Assembly (NCBI GenBank): GCA_036365145.1
Contig: JAEOAD010000012.1
Location: forward strand, 42,600,501-42,664,500
Reading direction: 5' to 3'
Source of the DNA: Orientallactaga sibirica
Lineage: Eukaryota; Chordata; Mammalia; Rodentia; Dipodidae
DNA: 64,000 nucleotides
Shown: positions 49,033-61,634 of the stretch, one piece after another
How the letters are laid out: the number at the start of each line of letters is the position of its first letter
How positions within the stretch are numbered: position 1 is the first letter of the stretch
Notes under the pieces: model-generated
What the model was told of the DNA's origin: nothing
The model's input: only the letters and a program-made list of their open reading frames with translations
Database searches by the model: none
Position numbers and translations under genes: made by a program

Positions 49033-50502
49033 ATTTCTCTTGTCCCTAATCTTATCTCGATGTTCTCCATTTCCTTTCTGGTAGCTCCTCCATGTGGCAC
49101 CCACCCTGTGATGAATCACACTCCACACTAATTACACCACATAATGTTTCTGTGTTGCAAGTTGATTTTTCACATCTGTCTGTTAGCATTGTAATTGTTG
49201 GTTGATTGCCAGTTTCTGAAGACATATAGAACAGAAAGAGAAAATGCCAATATTTAATCTTGAAGTACATTCACAGACTATGTGAACTCCATAGGTAAAA
49301 GCATATATCAGCAAAAATTATGACAAAACATTTAAAGCTTCCAACTTCAATGCTCACAGTCTCTAGCTAAATGAGACCATATTTCTGCCTTATTCTTTCT
49401 AAATCTAGTTACTTAGTTGATTGTAATATAATAAATCATCCAGTTTTCATAGAACCAGTGCTTTTTTCTACTTACCTACTTTGGAATCCCTAGACATCCA
49501 AGATAGTGTTAAGCCAAGATTGCCTATTTATAGAACATGAAGAATAATTTTCTCTATACCACCAAAATGTTAATTTTAATCTTTACATTTAGTTTTTAAG
49601 GCTCTTTTACATGTTGGCTATGCCTTGCAATTAGTACTGGTCTTTGTTACAATGCTTTCTACCTATTTTGAAAACATTAACTAAATATCTGCTTTATGGA
49701 TTATTTCTGAAACAAAAAGTTAAATTTGAGTCACTGAAATTGTAATGTCCGCACATTTGGTCCCTTACATTCAAAATTCAATTACAACACATTAGACATA
49801 TTATATGTTTTATTTATTTCTCCATGATAGTAAATTTACCTTCTATGGCAGTGATTAGGTTACAGATATAGGCCCATTACGACTAAAAAAACATGGCAGT
49901 CATTGAAATGATGGGTTTTCATTTTATAGAGATAAAGAGGTCATTCAGGTGGGGGCTATTTGGAGAAATGAGAGAACAAATCTCCAATCCACCTCTCAAG
50001 GAGAGGACTTAGTAGTATTTATGGGATAAACAATCAGGGTGGTGATATAAGGTGAGAACTGTGAAAAGAGGTGAACCTGCCAGTGGTTTGTTCATACAAA
50101 CTTAGCTTGCACAATGTCCTTATTCAGAAAATGCCAGCATGAACATGATCCAATGAAAGAGTCTTTGGTCCTCAAATGTCAAAATGTCATCACCAGGTAT
50201 GTGAATATCTGGTAGTTGAAAAATGTTATGTTCCTGAAAAGCAACATTGGCAACTGTTCTCATCATGACCTACACGCCAGAGGGGTTAGCTATAGTCAAG
50301 CTGGTGTGAGACTAATCATAGAGTGCACAGCTCTGAAATAGAGATTTGTAAATTAAAAACAAGGGAAGCTGGAGGCTTTATTCAAGGTTTCCCTTGGTTT
50401 CAACTGTGGCATTTTGTTTCAAATAGATTTCTTGTTCTCATATGTTACACACGAGTTCATTTTAAGACATGCAGATTGACCATTTCAAATTTCTATTTCC
50501 AG

Positions 50503-50646
50503 CTAAAGAACTTCATGAAGAGCTATGATGGGGTGGCTGCTGCTTCTTTCACACGTGCCGTGGAGACTGTGGAAGCCAATGTGCACTGGAAGATGCTGTA
50601 TCAAGACGAGCTTTTCCAGTGGCTTGGGAAAGCTTTGAGGCACTAA
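50503..50646 (+). CDS. TRHDE: TRHDE terminal coding exon with stop codon
   Basis: The acceptor is ttccag ending at 50502, and codons start at once with CTA. The 47 residues read LKNFMKSYDGVAAASFTRAV, then ETVEANVHWKMLYQDELFQW, then LGKALRH, followed by TAA at 50644-50646. This is the C-terminus expected for TRHDE. The longer open frame that starts at 50323 is intron plus this exon and should not be taken as the start. Confidence 0.95.
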   Translation, partial: LKNFMKSYDGVAAASFTRAVETVEANVHWKMLYQDELFQWLGKALRH

Positions 50647-52114
50647 TATGTGTCTCTTATTTCAACTCAGAATGAGTTGAGAGACTTGCTTGATATGGAA
50701 TGAGGAAGATGACCAGAATTTTAGTGTCAATGTGTGGGAGGATTTTTAGTTGTTGTTCTTGTTTGTTTCATTCATTCTGTTTTGTTCCTCTACTGGGTGT
50801 TCTTGAGACTCTTACAAGTGAAACTTGCCACAGTTGCTTCAGCTGTACATTCCTTGCTGTTCAGGACCAAATCTGATAGTGGTGCATGTTGATGTTGCTG
50901 TCAGTTTCAAAAATCATATTCAGAAATTCAGAATATCCGGTGCATGGATGTCCGGTCCTGCCTGTGTTCCAGCATGCTTAAAATGTCCATTTAAAATGTC
51001 CAATGTTGTATGTGAGTCTATGTTACATCCAGGATGGGCATTATGCAAAAGCACAAAGATTATCTATATGACAATCAGTGTTGCAATGAAAGAGTACCTT
51101 TGAAAGGGAATTATATTCTCAGCCATGACAATTGGACACATAAAATAGCCCTTTACATGATTCGTGTCATTTATTTCAGCACTTGGATTGTCTGGCAATG
51201 ATCATTTTGTTGCTATCTCATTTTTTTTGCGTTAATGTTGTGTGCACATTAAAGATGGCATATAGATAGTATGTACATATGCATATGTACATTGGGAAGC
51301 ACCATATGTATATAATATGTACACTGCACCCTTTAGGTCAAAGAAAACTGATCTCTTTTTGTAAATGTATGGACACTTGGAAATGTTTAAAATAATTTAT
51401 CTGAACATTATCTTTCCTGTTTCCCAACTAAATTCCTTAACTGGTTTTGATATACTTCTGCAGAAGGGTCTGTTATCTTATATGAAGATGGATTCTAACA
51501 AAACATAAACAAAATAACCAATATTCTAATTCTCCTCAGTCAGTGGCAGCCTCACATTATATTCTGTTATTATTTTGGATGATTTTCCCATGGCATAAGA
51601 CAATTGTATGAACTTAGAATTATCAACACTGAACACATGCTTATTTTCCATCTTGTCTGTCTTTCTTACCTAGAGTAGTGCAGAGTTAAAACTTATCTCT
51701 ATGTGTTGGTCTTTGTATATGTTTTGTTCTAATTCTCACTAAGCAGCCATACCTCAGTGGGTCTATTCACATTCAATGACCTTCTATACCAGTTGTGCCA
51801 TCCCTTAAGATAGGAAGTTGCTTTGCTTGTGTTAATATACAAAGCTTTTGGGCATCAAGTACTCTGTTCTACCTGTGGATTTTGTATAGTCATCATCATG
51901 GCTGTGTCTAACACAGTTATAATTAAATGGTCTTTTCACCCAGTAGGTCAGCTCTCTAAATATCACTTAAGTGCTTCTAGAGTTAACATATTTTAAGCTT
52001 GCCATTATAAAATATGCATACAACTAATCCACTTAAGTCAGCTATTTGTGGGGCCAATTTCCATTTTCCTGAAGTGCTCCACTCTTACAAAATGTTATAG
52101 ACCAGTGAAAATGG

Positions 52115-52337
52115 ATTTTTTTAAAAAAATTTATTTACTTATTTGCAAGCAGAGAGAGAGATAGAAGAGAGGCAGACACAGAGAGAATGGGTACACCAGG
52201 GACTCTAGCCACTGCAAACGAACTCCAGGTGTATGTGCTCCTCGTGCATCTGGCTTATGTGGGTCCTGGAGAATCAAACCAGGATCCTTTGGCTTCACAG
52301 GCAAATGCCTTAATCGCTAAGCCATTTCTCCAGCCCC
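52115..52337 (-). mobile_element. tRNA-derived SINE, possibly within the TRHDE 3'UTR
   Basis: Reverse copy ending gccatttctccagcccc. The 9-base phrase gaaaatgga flanks it at 52107-52115 and 52338-52346, a likely target-site duplication. Confidence 0.9.
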
Positions 52338-53154
52338 GAAAATGGAATTCTTAAACTGTCATTGAATACTGAAAAAAAAAAAGTAATTTTTAAAACAGGA
52401 GCCATCAAATTATTTTGAGTTTTCACAAAAGAGTGACAATGTTCAGATCCATAGAATTTCATTTTATAGCTCTAATTAAATTTTATCGTTGAAGCAATTA
52501 ATGCTTATTATTTTATCTTCATTTTCTAATACTTCAATCAATTATAATACATGAATTCTAAATACTTTGTGGTGTTAAACAAGTCATGGTAATAGTGTGA
52601 AATCAGAAGTTATGTTAACCTATCAGAAGTGATGAAATCCAATTACTATGTATTACTTTTAAGAAGGCCTATGGGAAGAATTTCTGAAACATACTAACAT
52701 ACTAATCATACAGCCTTGCAAGTCCCAAAACTTCATTATATCATCAATTAATTCATGTAACAGAACAATAGAAAATTTGAGGTTTATGACTCACTTCATG
52801 TCCTGAAGTACTGAAACTTATTGGTAGCTGTGGCATTTTCCTTTAGTGAAATCACCATTCCCTGCTTTGATATAGAGAGGTGTTTATCATTCCTTTTCCT
52901 CCCCACTGTGAATAGTGATAATCCTCTCCAATTGTTTTAGTGGCCTTGAACAACTGGTTTAGCTACAATATAAAATCCTAAGTGTATAATTATGTGCAAT
53001 GTTTAATACCTCATATGATACTTGTTCAACAGTATAGTGGTACCAAGGGCACTGGTTTTTGTTCTACACATTTTTCAATAATTTATTCTTTCCAATGTTG
53101 AAATTATACCAGGCTTTAAAGATTTTTTGTTTAAATAAGTAATATTTTCAAAAT

Positions 53155-53160
53155 AATAAA
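53155..53160 (+). promoter_or_regulatory. candidate polyadenylation signal AATAAA
   Basis: A canonical hexamer about 2.5 kb after the TRHDE stop. The next 40 bases are moderately T/G-rich. The alternative at 51248 is the weaker ATTAAA. Choice of site is inference. Confidence 0.35.
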
Positions 53161-53696
53161 GGAACCAATGGTATCTCTTGGAATATTCTGTAAAATATAG
53201 TTATAAAGTTATATTTTCTACTTAAAGTTCTTATCTTTTCTCTCTTCCTTGTCTTTTGTAAATCATATCCACATGAAATAACAAGTTGTTTAAGTTGTCT
53301 GTCAGCTAGTGTCAAAAATTTACTGTGCTAATATCTGTAAAATAGCAAATCTTCGTTTCAAATATGTAAATTATTTACCACAGTGGGTAATAATTATCAC
53401 CAAATGACTTGTAAAGAAAAAAATTCTGTTTTATACATTTTTTCAAAAATGTTCTAATAACCTTGAAGTTTTCAAAATATGTCATCTCAAACTTAAAGAC
53501 TAAAATCTACAATGCAGGTCTGTTTTTAAAACTACAGTATCATGAATTTTTCTGGGCTTCAACATCTTTTGGGTTATATGATTTCTAGGATAATGGTATC
53601 TTATAATTTGGATTCTTTTGATAATTAAATTTGCAAATATTATAACTATAATAGAATAAGGTTATTAAGGTTATGCCATGAATTTATAAAATGCAT

Positions 53697-53840
53697 TTTT
53701 CCAAAGACTTTACACATGCTGATTTGATTTTTCACAAAAACACAATCTATTTTTACTTCTATATCATGAAAACGAAAAGGTTCAAAGGTATTTTTTGTGT
53801 TAGTACAAACTAACTACAGCTGTTTGGGGAATTTAAGCCT
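53697..53840 (+). mobile_element. possible MIR-type remnant
   Basis: Reads tttccaaagactttacacat, then 'atgaaaacgaaaaggttcaa', weakly MIR-like. Confidence 0.25.
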
Positions 53841-53969
53841 TTTAACATAGCTTTATTACCACTGACATATAAAAATCATTTTAAAAATATCTTTACTCAT
53901 CTCACTAGTTGGAGATTTTGCAAGTATTAGACTGGCGTCAAAATACATATGTAAACACACCTTCAATCA

Positions 53970-54212
53970 TGTTATTTTTATTTTATTTTAGAGAGAGGGA
54001 GAGACAGAGACAGAGAGAGGGTGAGAAAATTGGTGCACCAGGGCCTCAGCCACTTCAATCAAACTCCAGACTCTGTGTCACCTAGTGGGCATGTGTGACC
54101 TTATGCTTGCCTCACCTTTGTGTGTCTGGCTTATGTGGGATCTGGAGAGTTGAACATGAGTCCTTGGGCTTTCCAGGCATGAGCCTTAACCGTAAAGCCA
54201 TCTCTCCAGCCC
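53970..54212 (-). mobile_element. tRNA-derived SINE, variant middle segment
   Basis: Same variant as the copy at 22671. The flanks atcatgttattttta (53966-53980) and atcatattattttta (54214-54228) differ at one base in 15, a slightly decayed target-site duplication. Confidence 0.9.
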
Positions 54213-55324
54213 TATCATATTATTTTTAAAATCAGTCTTAAATTTGCATGATTTCAAAATCTGAACAAATATTTACTTTGGTCAATGTAAGTGGTCAGGT
54301 ACTAGGACACATAATGTAGTATATTGGTTATACTTTGCTTGTTATATCTCTGGTTGAAATTGTTTAAGTACCACATTAAAACAGTGATAATTTGCTTTGC
54401 TTTTCAGTACAAACTTTTGCTAGTGAAAGAGATAACAACTACAGATTGTCAGAATGCAGTCTGAATGCTACCCACTTAAATCATTTGAAGCAATATTAAA
54501 CAAAATGTTAGTAAATCTGTGGAGAACAATTGAAAAAAATGTGGAAGTATAGCAATGAATTTGGTGCAATGCAAGGGTTCCTAAAGAACTACACATTTAG
54601 TTGAAATCTACTGTCAAAAATTTAAGGAGTTCTGCAAGGCAGGAGAAGTGAAGTTAGAACAACAGAAACACAAATATATCTATAAAATATCTCTTATTCA
54701 TCATTTTAGTTGGAGTGTTCCTGTGAGTTATAAATTGCTAAAGTAGTAAAAGTATCTAACAATCAGAAATAAAAAATTCCATACCTCTGTTTATCCTTTA
54801 TAAGAGATTACAGCTGAATTATTTGACACTACTAGCTATATTTGTAGAATTAAATTTAATTGAATAAATATTTGTTTTACTTCACCAAGGACTTATTGAG
54901 GAAGATGGAGATGAATAGGCCTAAAATAATTTCAAAAAGATAAAGTTAAACATAATATAAAGAGCTTCTGAACTAGTCAGAATAAAGGTAACATGAAAAA
55001 TAATTTTATGGTATAGAGGATGAGGTAGGTCATTTTTAGGTATAAAGCACAACTATTTTGTATACTAATTTTTAAAAATTTGGTATAATTTTTCATTGTT
55101 TGATTTCACCGTGCTTGTATTTTATGGAAATATGTAACAATTGAAATTATAATAAAATTATAAAATTTAACCATGACTGGATTAGAAATTGGGACAGAAT
55201 TTATCTGTGAGAAAAGCAAGTTGAAATTTTTAGCAATATTGGAAATATGCAAGAAGCATGTTTAATTCACTTATGAAAAAAAAGTAGTCTAAATTAGCTA
55301 AATTGGTTTTAGTATTATTTAATT

Positions 55325-55587
55325 ATTATTTTTTTTTTTTGAGAGAGAGACAGAGAGAGAGAGGGAGAGGAAGCCAGATAAAGATGGGCGCACCAGCAGC
55401 CTCTCAGCTTCTGCGAATGAAATCCAGATGCATTCGCCCCCTTGTGGTCAAGTGCAGCATTGCGCCCTTGTGTCACTTTGCATCTGGCTAAATGTGGGAC
55501 CTGGAGATTGGAACTGCTGGAGTTTGGAACCAGCTTTCTTAGGCTTAGGAGCTAGGCGCCTTAACTATTAAGCCATCTCTCCAACCC
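55325..55587 (-). mobile_element. tRNA-derived SINE, long subfamily with duplicated B box and TSD
   Basis: Reverse copy. The B-box complement appears twice (55508-55515 and 55524-55531). The perfect 14-base flank agtattatttaatt lies at 55311-55324 and 55588-55601. Confidence 0.93.
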
Positions 55588-56219
55588 AGTATTATTTAAT
55601 TTTTAGTTAATCATATATTATTTAAAGTAGATTCCAAAATGATCATTAGCAATACTTTATTTCATCAAATTAGCATATGTGAACTAGAGTGTAAAAATAT
55701 TCTCATGAATTATCCCAGGATTTCAAATTTCAATAATAACAAAATCACCTTCAATTTCATTGTCTTAAATTAATTAGTGAGTTTTAAAAATATTTTGCTT
55801 AAAGTGGGCTTGTGTCAGAAAATTCTAACAAAAACACACTTTAATAGCTTTACTTTTCAATTTTCCTTCATGAAACTTTAAAGTTTAGATAAGGAAATTT
55901 TTAGGGATGTCTGAAATATTTTAAATGATTGATTAAAATATAAGTTAATGTTAAATATACTACAAATATGCATAATTGTATGCATTTTATTTGTAAATAA
56001 GATTTTTGCAGAACTTATTTACTATTAACAGTATGATTTCATTCTGGGTATTTAGTACTGTAAGGGGGGTCCTTTAATGGTGATTATCTTTCCAACATTC
56101 GTACTCTATGTATTAGTGCAGAAACACAAATGAAAATATTGAATCTTCCTTCTGTTTTGAATTTAGAAAAATGATTACTGCATCAATGAGAGATGAGTCA
56201 GCTTATTGGGGAGAAACAA

Positions 56220-56400
56220 AAATATAAACTAAATTCCAGGCACTTTGTACATATCTTTTCACTTACTAACCATATGAAGTATCAGTAAGTCTAGGTGATA
56301 AATGAATGGACTGAAGCTAAATGTTTTTATGAATTTCCATAATCAATAAACCCAGTTCATCCATGGCTCAAACCCATGAGCATGGCTCAGGCATGCTGAG
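56220..56400 (+). mobile_element. possible MIR-type remnant
   Basis: Reads attccaggcactttgtacat, 'cttttcacttactaacca' and 'caaacccatgagc', like the 3' half of MIR. Confidence 0.4.
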
Positions 56401-58646
56401 CTCGTTTATTCACTCAGGCTGCTCCCTCTTTAGGAAATGTGATAGAGGCTAGGCTTACCTTGTTTCCACTATTGTCATGGGATTGTTTGTAGTAAGTTTT
56501 AATTGAGATTATCATTCATTTCTTAATAAGGTTACTTCATGCATTCTGTAAAAAGTTTTCATCAAAAGCATCCCTGTTTGTACTGTGTAGAGGGTTTTAA
56601 GCTTCAGGTAACTATCAGTTCCTCCAGCCAATAAGTGGGAGAGAGGGTGGGTTGCAGAGCTCTTTCCAGTAGACCACAAAGATGAGGTTAAATCTGTCTC
56701 TGCATGTGGAGTAGACGCATTAGTCTAGCCAGAACTTTCCTATTGCTTAGCAAAAAGGTCAAAAATGTATTTCTCTCTTTCTGCATAGCACTATAGATGA
56801 ACTGCAGTGCTTAATTTACTTGAAGTTACATTTTCCATGGCCCTGCTGTGTGTGGAGACAGTCTAAGATAACTGGTTTGACTTGTGGCTGCACAGGTCAA
56901 CTTGCTTCTAATGGCATACATTTTTCTCGTGTCATGTAAGTAAATGAGAGAATGAAACATTTTGTGGAAAATATTACAGTAGAGTTAAGAACATCTATCT
57001 GCTTCAAATGTGCCACGCATTTATTTTCTGTTAATCATTCAGAGGCTGTCTTCTTAACCCTGCTAGTTTCACAGGACTGTTCTTACTTGCATGTTTGCAT
57101 AGTTTTCCTCCACCACTTCCATGTAGCATGTAACTGGGTGAGAAATTCATTAGTAATTCATTGCTACTCATTTTCATTTAAAATAGGCTTATCAATGATC
57201 ATTTTTCAAGTACAAAATTTTTTAAATTGAAGTTCTTCTCAACTGTCATAGTCGTGCTTTTAAAATAACTGTGCAATGAGAAGTTGATGACATCTGTATG
57301 TTACTATCCATTAATATATTTGTCATCTTTCACGACTGTGTTTTAGTCCTTTTTGCATTTTGTTAATCTTTGAAAAAAAGATTGGGACTATGAAACTAAA
57401 ACAGATTAGCACTTTGCTTTCTTGCATTGTTCAGGACTTTGAATCTTGGATACCTCTGAATTTGTCAGATGATCTCTTAAAACAAGATAGTGTATATTGC
57501 CAATGAATTTGACTCTATTGAGTGACAATTTACTTAATGCCCTTAACACTAGATTTACTTAACACGTGCCACAGGGAAGCATATTTATTTTCCATTTCTA
57601 ATATTTTATGATTTAAATAAAAAGGTAACAGTTCTCATGGTAAACATGAGTTACTCAAGCATTTACCAAATAAATACTCTTATGTTAGGTTAGCTGATAA
57701 GTGTTTTCTATGGTATGCTTTTCAAATTGAATATTCAGTAAAAATTCAATCAGTGTGTATTCAACATGAAATTTTATTCTGTTCTGACCAAACACTAAGA
57801 AAATGGGTTTTTCTAAATGAGAAAATTTGTCTTCTGTATTTTAATCAGAACAAATTTGAATTTTGCCTCTGGTAATAAAATTTTGTATAGTAATGTGTAA
57901 TTCATCACTGTCTTAATTTTCTGACATGTGCAGACAAGGCTAAGATAAATAGTTCTGTCTGCTTTTTTATTATGTTCCCATTTTCCCTGTTAAAACATTT
58001 TGAATATACATGTCTAAAGGGCCATGAAAGAAACCGGTCTCTTATGGCATGGTCTTTTTCAAAAGCACACATGCTGAGGCTAGACTAGAGAAGGGTGGAC
58101 TTGTAAAATGTTGTATAAGAAAAAAAAATATATTCACTCTCCTTTCTAATTATATGCCTTTAGAATAAATGAAATGATCTGCACTTTGGTAAAAGTGATT
58201 TCACCTGAAATGCATTTCAGATTGCTTTTTAATAGGTTTTCTGCATTTGACAGACTGTCAAACTCCAAGAATTTCAAGAACAGTTTTCAATAACAACAGA
58301 GCTATAAAATATATATAATCATGGCTCATAAGTATACTCAGAATGTATTTTTTTTTCTCTGTCTCCTCTGTATTTTTCTCTTTCTAAGAATTGGTCAGAA
58401 ACCCTTAGAACTGACTCTGCATAGCCAATAATTTGGGCCTTATACATAGTATTTCATGCATAGCCATAGATAACCCTTCCTTGTCATCAGCATGAGGTAA
58501 GACATATAGGCCTTTCAAACTAGAATCAAGTATAATCTTCTTAGTGGAGATAGCCAGTGTCTACATGTATATGTATATATCCTGTTATATTCACATATAT
58601 ACCATATATAATACATGTGATAGCATATTTAAATGTACTGCCAATA

Positions 58647-58670
58647 TTTTATATATATATATATATATAT
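58647..58670. repeat. (AT)n microsatellite
   Basis: About 11 AT units. Confidence 0.9.
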
Positions 58671-58862
58671 TTCAATGTTGAATGATAATAGTTGCAGAAC
58701 AATTATCAGCTGAAGATAGCTATGGCAAAATGCTAAAGAGAGAGTGAAGTACAAGGAAAATCTTTACTGGGTCTCTGCCTTGGGTATATATTGTTGCCTG
58801 GACCACACTCCAAATCAATTGAAGACGAATCTCTAGCATGAGATATGATCATCAACACTTCG

Positions 58863-59081
58863 TTTAAAAATATTTTATTTACTTTATTTGAGAGAGAGAG
58901 AAGGAGAGAAAGAGGGAGTCAGAAAAAGATAATGGGCATGCCAGGGCTTCTAGCCACTGCAAGCAAACTTCAGACACATGTGCCACCTTGTGCATCTGGC
59001 TTATGTGGGTACTAGGGAATCAAAAACCTAGGTTCCTGGGCATCCCAGGCAAGCACCTTAACTATTCTATCACTCCAGCTC
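58863..59081 (-). mobile_element. tRNA-derived SINE
   Basis: Reverse copy from atttgagagagagagaagga to ctattctatcactccagctc. Confidence 0.85.
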
Positions 59082-59547
59082 GAGCACCAACATTTCTAAG
59101 TAAGGTACTTGGAGGGTTCCATCAGTGTTAAGAACGATTGCAGAAGTATTTAGCTTTCAGAAATCTAATGTCTTAATTTTATACTTTGACCTTTGTCCCA
59201 AACTAGGGAAATTAAAAATGTTTCAATTGGCCTAATACTGAAAATCAAGGCAATTTAACAGTGGACTTTTCTACTCTGATATGACAATGCCACAGTGTAA
59301 AGCTAGTAATAGCTTGGTGTCACTTATGTAGAAGCTTTATCTTCCCTTTGTTCTGACAACAGCATTCTATCACTCACATTTCCTCTCTAGTGGTCTATGT
59401 TCACATTTACTATCATCAGCTAGTCTTGGGGAAGGCACCTTTGCTCTCTGGAGTAGAATGCCTCCAGGCACAGAAGGGAGTATGGTCAGTTACTTTCAAA
59501 CTCATGAATATGTACACATGTGCACACATCACTCCCCACCACATACA

Positions 59548-59548
<1 letters not shown>

Positions 59549-59592
<44 letters not shown>
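59549..59592. repeat. (AC)n microsatellite
   Basis: 22 AC units. The two overlapping open frames here are repeat translations. Confidence 0.95.
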
Positions 59593-59593
<1 letters not shown>

Positions 59594-59898
59594 AGTCATG
59601 CAAGCATCAAGTAGATGAACACACCACGAAATATCACTATGCAATATTGTCACCAGAAAGATGGCTCCTTTTTCTAGTTCTCCATTTCTATTTTTTTTAA
59701 TGTGCCTTCTTTTTCTCTCTCATGTGACCTGCCAACAGAGCCCTGTCTTTTTCAGCAAGAAATTCTGTATTTTCCCTTGACATCACAAAAAGAATAGTAC
59801 AAGTTTGTAGCTGTTTCTATATCAGTAAGCAAAATATAAAGTGACATGTGTTTCTGTGATTGTCAAGACCCCAGGGGCATCTGGGTATACTGAAACTG

Positions 59899-59899
59899 T

Positions 59900-59955
<56 letters not shown>
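59899..59955. repeat. compound T(n)-(GT)n microsatellite
   Basis: About 23 T, then about 17 TG units. Confidence 0.93.
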
Positions 59956-59956
<1 letters not shown>

Positions 59957-60331
59957 TGCTCTTGAGTCTCCATAGTCATGTGTTGACCCTTTAATTCTGC
60001 TTTCCTTTTGTTTGCTTAAAATTTGCTTTCCTAAAATTTCTAGCTAATTAGAGATTTCAGAATACAAACTAATCCTGTGATTTTTAGCTAGGGAAAATGA
60101 ATTAGCTATATTGACACCTCTGGAACATTTTATGAGCTAGTAGAGGGTGAATTATTTAATTGGATAACTCTTGATCCATATCTAAAATCAACAACAAAAA
60201 CTAATCTTTCTAGCACATTGTTATTTTTCCATCTGTATTTTTTCCCATACATGTAATTGTCTTCATAGTATTTAATACTAAACCTATTTTGATAGAGAAA
60301 AGATTTTGTTTTCTGTAGAGAAAGACCTACC

Positions 60332-60421
60332 CAGTTGATCTTTGGAGCTGGTAATGTGCTTGCCTCACAAGCATGGGTACTGCTTTTGTTCCTAAGTATC
60401 CATACAAAAGAAAGAAAGAAA

Positions 60422-60468
<47 letters not shown>

Positions 60469-60479
60469 GAAGGAAGGAA

Positions 60480-60545
<66 letters not shown>

Positions 60546-60835
60546 AAAAAAGAAGAAACACATGTGAGGGGAGGTCAGAGCTTGTAATTTTAGTGCTGGG
60601 GAAGCTGAGGCAGGCAGAGCCCTAGGGCTCTGTTTGTTGGCCAGCCAGCAAGTATAGCCTAAGTGATTTCTAGGCCAATGAGAAACCTAGACTCAGTAAA
60701 GGCAGACATTGAGGAATGACACCCAAGGTCCTCTGGCTTACACATTGACATGCATGCATTCATGCACTTACACACATGTACATGCATATGCTTATAGACC
60801 TACACACATATATACAAACAAATCAAAACTTGAAA
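60332..60835 (+). mobile_element. B4-like SINE split by a (GAAA)n expansion
   Basis: The 5' tRNA-like part (ggagctggtaatgtgcttgc) ends at about 60404. The B1-like part resumes near 60565 (agtgctggggaagctgaggc) and continues to the gaggaatgacacccaaggtc and CA-rich tail typical of B4. The microsatellite sits between the two halves. Confidence 0.75.
60404..60556. repeat. (GAAA)n microsatellite with a GGAA core
   Basis: About 150 bases of GAAA units with a short GGAA block near 60467-60482. Open frames on both strands, up to 143 codons, are produced by it. Confidence 0.95.
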
Positions 60836-61366
60836 GATGACCTCCTAAGTTAACTGATTAGTATTAATTAATAAATGACAAACTCATATCTACCCAAGTA
60901 ATCCAACAATGTCCAGGATCTGTGTAGAAGTAAAAATATTAAATCTCAAGATGAACGGAGGCATTCCAACATTAATAGACATGCAACAAAATTTAGCATC
61001 AGAACACAGGACTGGGGAACAGGCTTACCACATTTTAATAGGTGGTAAACTTTGGCAGGCAGAACATGCAAAGGTGGTGAAAATTCCTTGGGTGTGTGAG
61101 GAACACTGGCAGTGATGCATATACATCATGAATCTACTTCATAGATGACCTTCTGTCTGTGCAAGGTTGACTCAAAGAGTTCCACTGTTATCAGAGTGAA
61201 TTAATTCACTGAAGTATTTTGTGACACACATTCCTTAGTAAATATATATTCCAATACTGTTCAAATTTGTGTATAGAGAGAAAGAGATGGCTAGTGCTAT
61301 GAGCTGTGCCTGTATGTGTTAGATAGCGGACTTGCAGCAAAGTGGCAAACAGTTCATAAAACTTTT

Positions 61367-61634
61367 TTATTTAATTTTAATTTTATTTTTTTTGGAGAGA
61401 GACACAGAGAGAGACAGAGAGAGAGAGGGAGAGGAAGACAGATAGAGATGGGCATGCCAGCAGTCTCTCAGCTGCTGTGAACAAAATCCAGATGTGTGCG
61501 CCCCCTTGTGGGTAAGTGAGGCATTGCGCTCTTGTGTCACTTTGCATCTGGCTAAATGTGGGACCTGGAGATTGGAACCGGGTTCTTAGGCTTAGCAGGC
61601 AGGCGCCTTAACCGCTAAGCCATCTCTCCAGCCC
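61367..61634 (-). mobile_element. tRNA-derived SINE, long subfamily, with 16-base TSD
   Basis: Reverse copy ending taagccatctctccagccc. The perfect 16-base flank agttcataaaactttt lies at 61351-61366 and 61635-61650. It has a single B box (gattggaaccgggttcttag), unlike the duplicated copies. Confidence 0.93.

Larger units (their letters stand above)
43731..50502 (+). other. TRHDE intron F-G
   Basis: Contains a dispersed-family repeat (44220-44525), SINEs around 45.3-45.8 kb, a B4-like SINE (46600-46885) and an L1 3' end (48440-48690). The stretches 44560-45290, 45850-46560, 46900-48310 and 48700-50502 show nothing I recognise apart from a poly-C run at 49020-49032. Confidence 0.8.
7139..50646 (+). 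other. TRHDE: TRHDE gene body, seven 3'-terminal coding exons and their introns
   Basis: This span joins seven exons of the thyrotropin-releasing-hormone-degrading ectoenzyme. In known members this is a type II membrane glycoprotein that removes the N-terminal pyroglutamate of TRH outside the cell. The visible part is the C-terminal helical (ERAP1_C-like) domain. The zinc motif HEXXH and the membrane anchor should lie upstream of the window. Exon lengths are 148, 98, 108, 168, 141, 82 and 144 bases (the last with the stop). The splice phases chain without a frame break. Introns are about 1.7, 1.1, 24.6, 1.4, 7.0 and 6.8 kb. If the human 19-exon structure holds, these are exons 13-19; that numbering is from memory. 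Confidence 0.95.
50647..53180 (+). other. TRHDE: TRHDE 3'UTR, end not determined
   Basis: The sequence after the stop is AT-rich and without open frames of note. Possible polyadenylation signals are ATTAAA at 51248-51253 and AATAAA at 53155-53160. Another AATAAA lies much further on, at 57874-57879. Nothing in the sequence alone decides among them. If the 53 kb site is used, the 3'UTR includes a minus-strand SINE at 52115-52337. A near-duplicate of a 10-base phrase (aaaatgtcca) occurs around 50980-51003. Confidence 0.55.

Noticed and set aside
50323..50646. A 107-codon frame that could be read as a small separate gene
   Set aside because: The first 60 codons are intron. The acceptor ttccag at 50497-50502 and TRHDE homology start at 50503.
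60130..60625. Open frames of 64-143 codons on both strands rich in Lys/Arg/Glu or Phe/Leu/Ser
   Set aside because: They are translations of the (GAAA)n microsatellite.
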